Shown piece after piece: positions 21,037 to 21,876 of a stretch of 21,876 bases of DNA; positions within the stretch are counted from its first letter, which is position 1; the number at the start of each line of letters is the position of its first letter. Position numbers and translations under genes: made by a program. Under the pieces are notes generated by a model, which did no database searches, had not been told where the DNA came from, and saw only the letters and a list, made by a program, of their open reading frames with translations. The stretch is from Mycoplasma sp. CAG:776 (GTDB lineage Bacteria; Bacillota_I; Bacilli_A; RF39; UBA660). Location: NCBI GenBank assembly GCA_000438195.1, contig FR903064.1, positions 1 through 21,876 of the forward strand, in the 5' to 3' direction.

Positions 21037-21777
21037 ATGAAGAAGAAAATAATAGGAGTTGTTATAACTGGAGTGGTTTTAGTTGGTTTAATTATTTTTG
21101 CGAGTACATATAAATTGCAAGATTCGCATTTAAGAGCAGAAGGAATAAGGGTACGAGTAAATGAAGGTGCTTTAGTTGTTAGTGGTTGCGATGAAGAGAA
21201 TGCTATTTATTGTAAGAAAGTAATAGACGTAAATGGTGAAGAGCAAGTTTTAGAATTTCAATTTTTAAATTTTAGAGAAAATGGTTATCCTGATGCTATT
21301 AAAGCAACAATTAATGGTCATGAGTTTTATTATGATGAAGGGCTTAAGATAGAGGAAAATGGTAGTGCAGATTATCCTATATTTTTAAATTTCTATGTTA
21401 TAGATGATGTCATTTTGTTTACTTTTACTGATGGTACTCTTGGAAGATCTACTACTTTGTATGCTATAGATGTAGAAGGAAATGTTGTTTTAGAAGAAAA
21501 AGAGATTGATGAAGATGATATGCTTATTAAAGATTATACAGAATTTATTACTTATGAAGATAATGTCATTACTCTTTATGCAACTAGAGTATCTAATAAT
21601 ATAAATTATCATGGTGAAAGCGTTTGTAATGCAGATGATCAAGATATTGTAGAAGCTTATTATACTTATACTTATCAAGATGGAAAATTTAAGAAGAAAT
21701 TAAAAGAAGAAATTAGTGTTAAAGATTTTATAGAGAATGAAGAAATTATATGTGCCAATGAAGAAGCTAGTAAATAG
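21037..21777 (+). CDS. Membrane-anchored hypothetical protein
   Basis: 246 residues. MKKK and one hydrophobic helix (about 5-23) with no lipobox Cys suggest an uncleaved anchor or signal peptide. The outer domain is acidic and beta-rich. It has a Cys pair near residues 47-55 (SGCDEENAIYCKK) and two later Cys (ESVCNADDQ and EIICANEE), which would suit disulphides outside the cell. No family recognised. TAGGAGGT lies 5-6 nt before ATG 21037; the earlier ATG at 20986 lies upstream of the promoter and is rejected. Confidence 0.65.
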   Translation: MKKKIIGVVITGVVLVGLIIFASTYKLQDSHLRAEGIRVRVNEGALVVSGCDEENAIYCKKVIDVNGEEQVLEFQFLNFRENGYPDAIKATINGHEFYYDEGLKIEENGSADYPIFLNFYVIDDVILFTFTDGTLGRSTTLYAIDVEGNVVLEEKEIDEDDMLIKDYTEFITYEDNVITLYATRVSNNINYHGESVCNADDQDIVEAYYTYTYQDGKFKKKLKEEISVKDFIENEEIICANEEASK

Positions 21778-21868
21778 TTTCTTTTTTCAAAAGCAATTCC
21801 ATGGTTTAACAAAATTCGGCAAAGGAATATGATAAGATAACATTTATTCTTAGAGAAGGGAGGATTTT

Positions 21869-21876
21869 ATGAATAC
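21869..21876 (+). CDS. Start of a further gene, cut by the window end
   Basis: AGAAGGGAGG (21854-21863) followed 5 nt later by ATG AAT AC at the very end of the window. Only two full codons are present, so the product cannot be named. Confidence 0.6.

Noticed and set aside
21490..21678. Minus-strand open frame inside the gene at 21037-21777
   Set aside because: Low-complexity Ile-rich shadow of the plus-strand gene.

Overview
The window is AT-rich and codes on the standard bacterial code (TGA is used as a stop, for example at the mreC/mreD ATGA overlap and at the end of dedA). Its genes point to an endospore-forming Bacillota of the class Bacilli: dacB-spmA-spmB, spoIVFA-spoIVFB and ylbJ are all sporulation genes, and rplU-prp-rpmA has the Bacillota arrangement with a leader-extended L27. 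The very low GC and short versions of MreC and MreD suggest one of the small-genome gut lineages near RF39/Erysipelotrichales. That placement is inference.

Layout: 1-2362 holds a terminator for an upstream gene and then a sporulation operon (D-Ala-D-Ala carboxypeptidase, SpmA, SpmB). 2363-5316 is a tight set: a SPOR-domain protein, mreC, mreD, spoIVFA, spoIVFB. This resembles the Bacillus spoIIB-mre-min-spoIVF-rplU neighbourhood with mreB and minCD missing. 5362-6891 is one gene built of eleven 84-bp tandem repeats (28 residues each), inserted between spoIVFB and rplU. 6940-7985 is rplU-prp-rpmA behind a strong promoter and an L21-type leader, closed by a terminator. trmB runs convergently at 8014-8655.

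The most unusual part is 8713-9484: three tandem, self-contained transcription cassettes, each with an extended -10 promoter, a short 5' hairpin, a conserved 3' structured segment and an intrinsic terminator. Two of them carry a GC-richer 117-nt core that translates, but is probably not translated, as the C-terminal variable region of a diversity-generating-retroelement (DGR) target protein (NVFYV...SNG...LNN...GVRPISF). The middle cassette lacks this core. No reverse transcriptase or full target gene is in the window. I read these as candidate stand-alone DGR-like template RNAs, or relics of them.

After the array come dedA with two orphan type IV pseudopilin-like genes, convergent ylbJ, a YlbL-type membrane Lon protease, and a TtcA-like PP-loop enzyme on the minus strand. 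14.1-18.5 kb looks like an accessory block: a class I methyltransferase, a GNAT acetyltransferase, a membrane-anchored XRE regulator coupled to a membrane protein with three Asp-boxes, and an unknown protein. 18549-19286 is a low-coding stretch with a probable gene remnant. Then come tRNA-Leu(UAG) and tRNA-Ile2(CAU) on the minus strand, an unknown small gene overlapping a XerC/D tyrosine recombinase, a membrane-anchored unknown protein, and the first codons of another gene at the window end.
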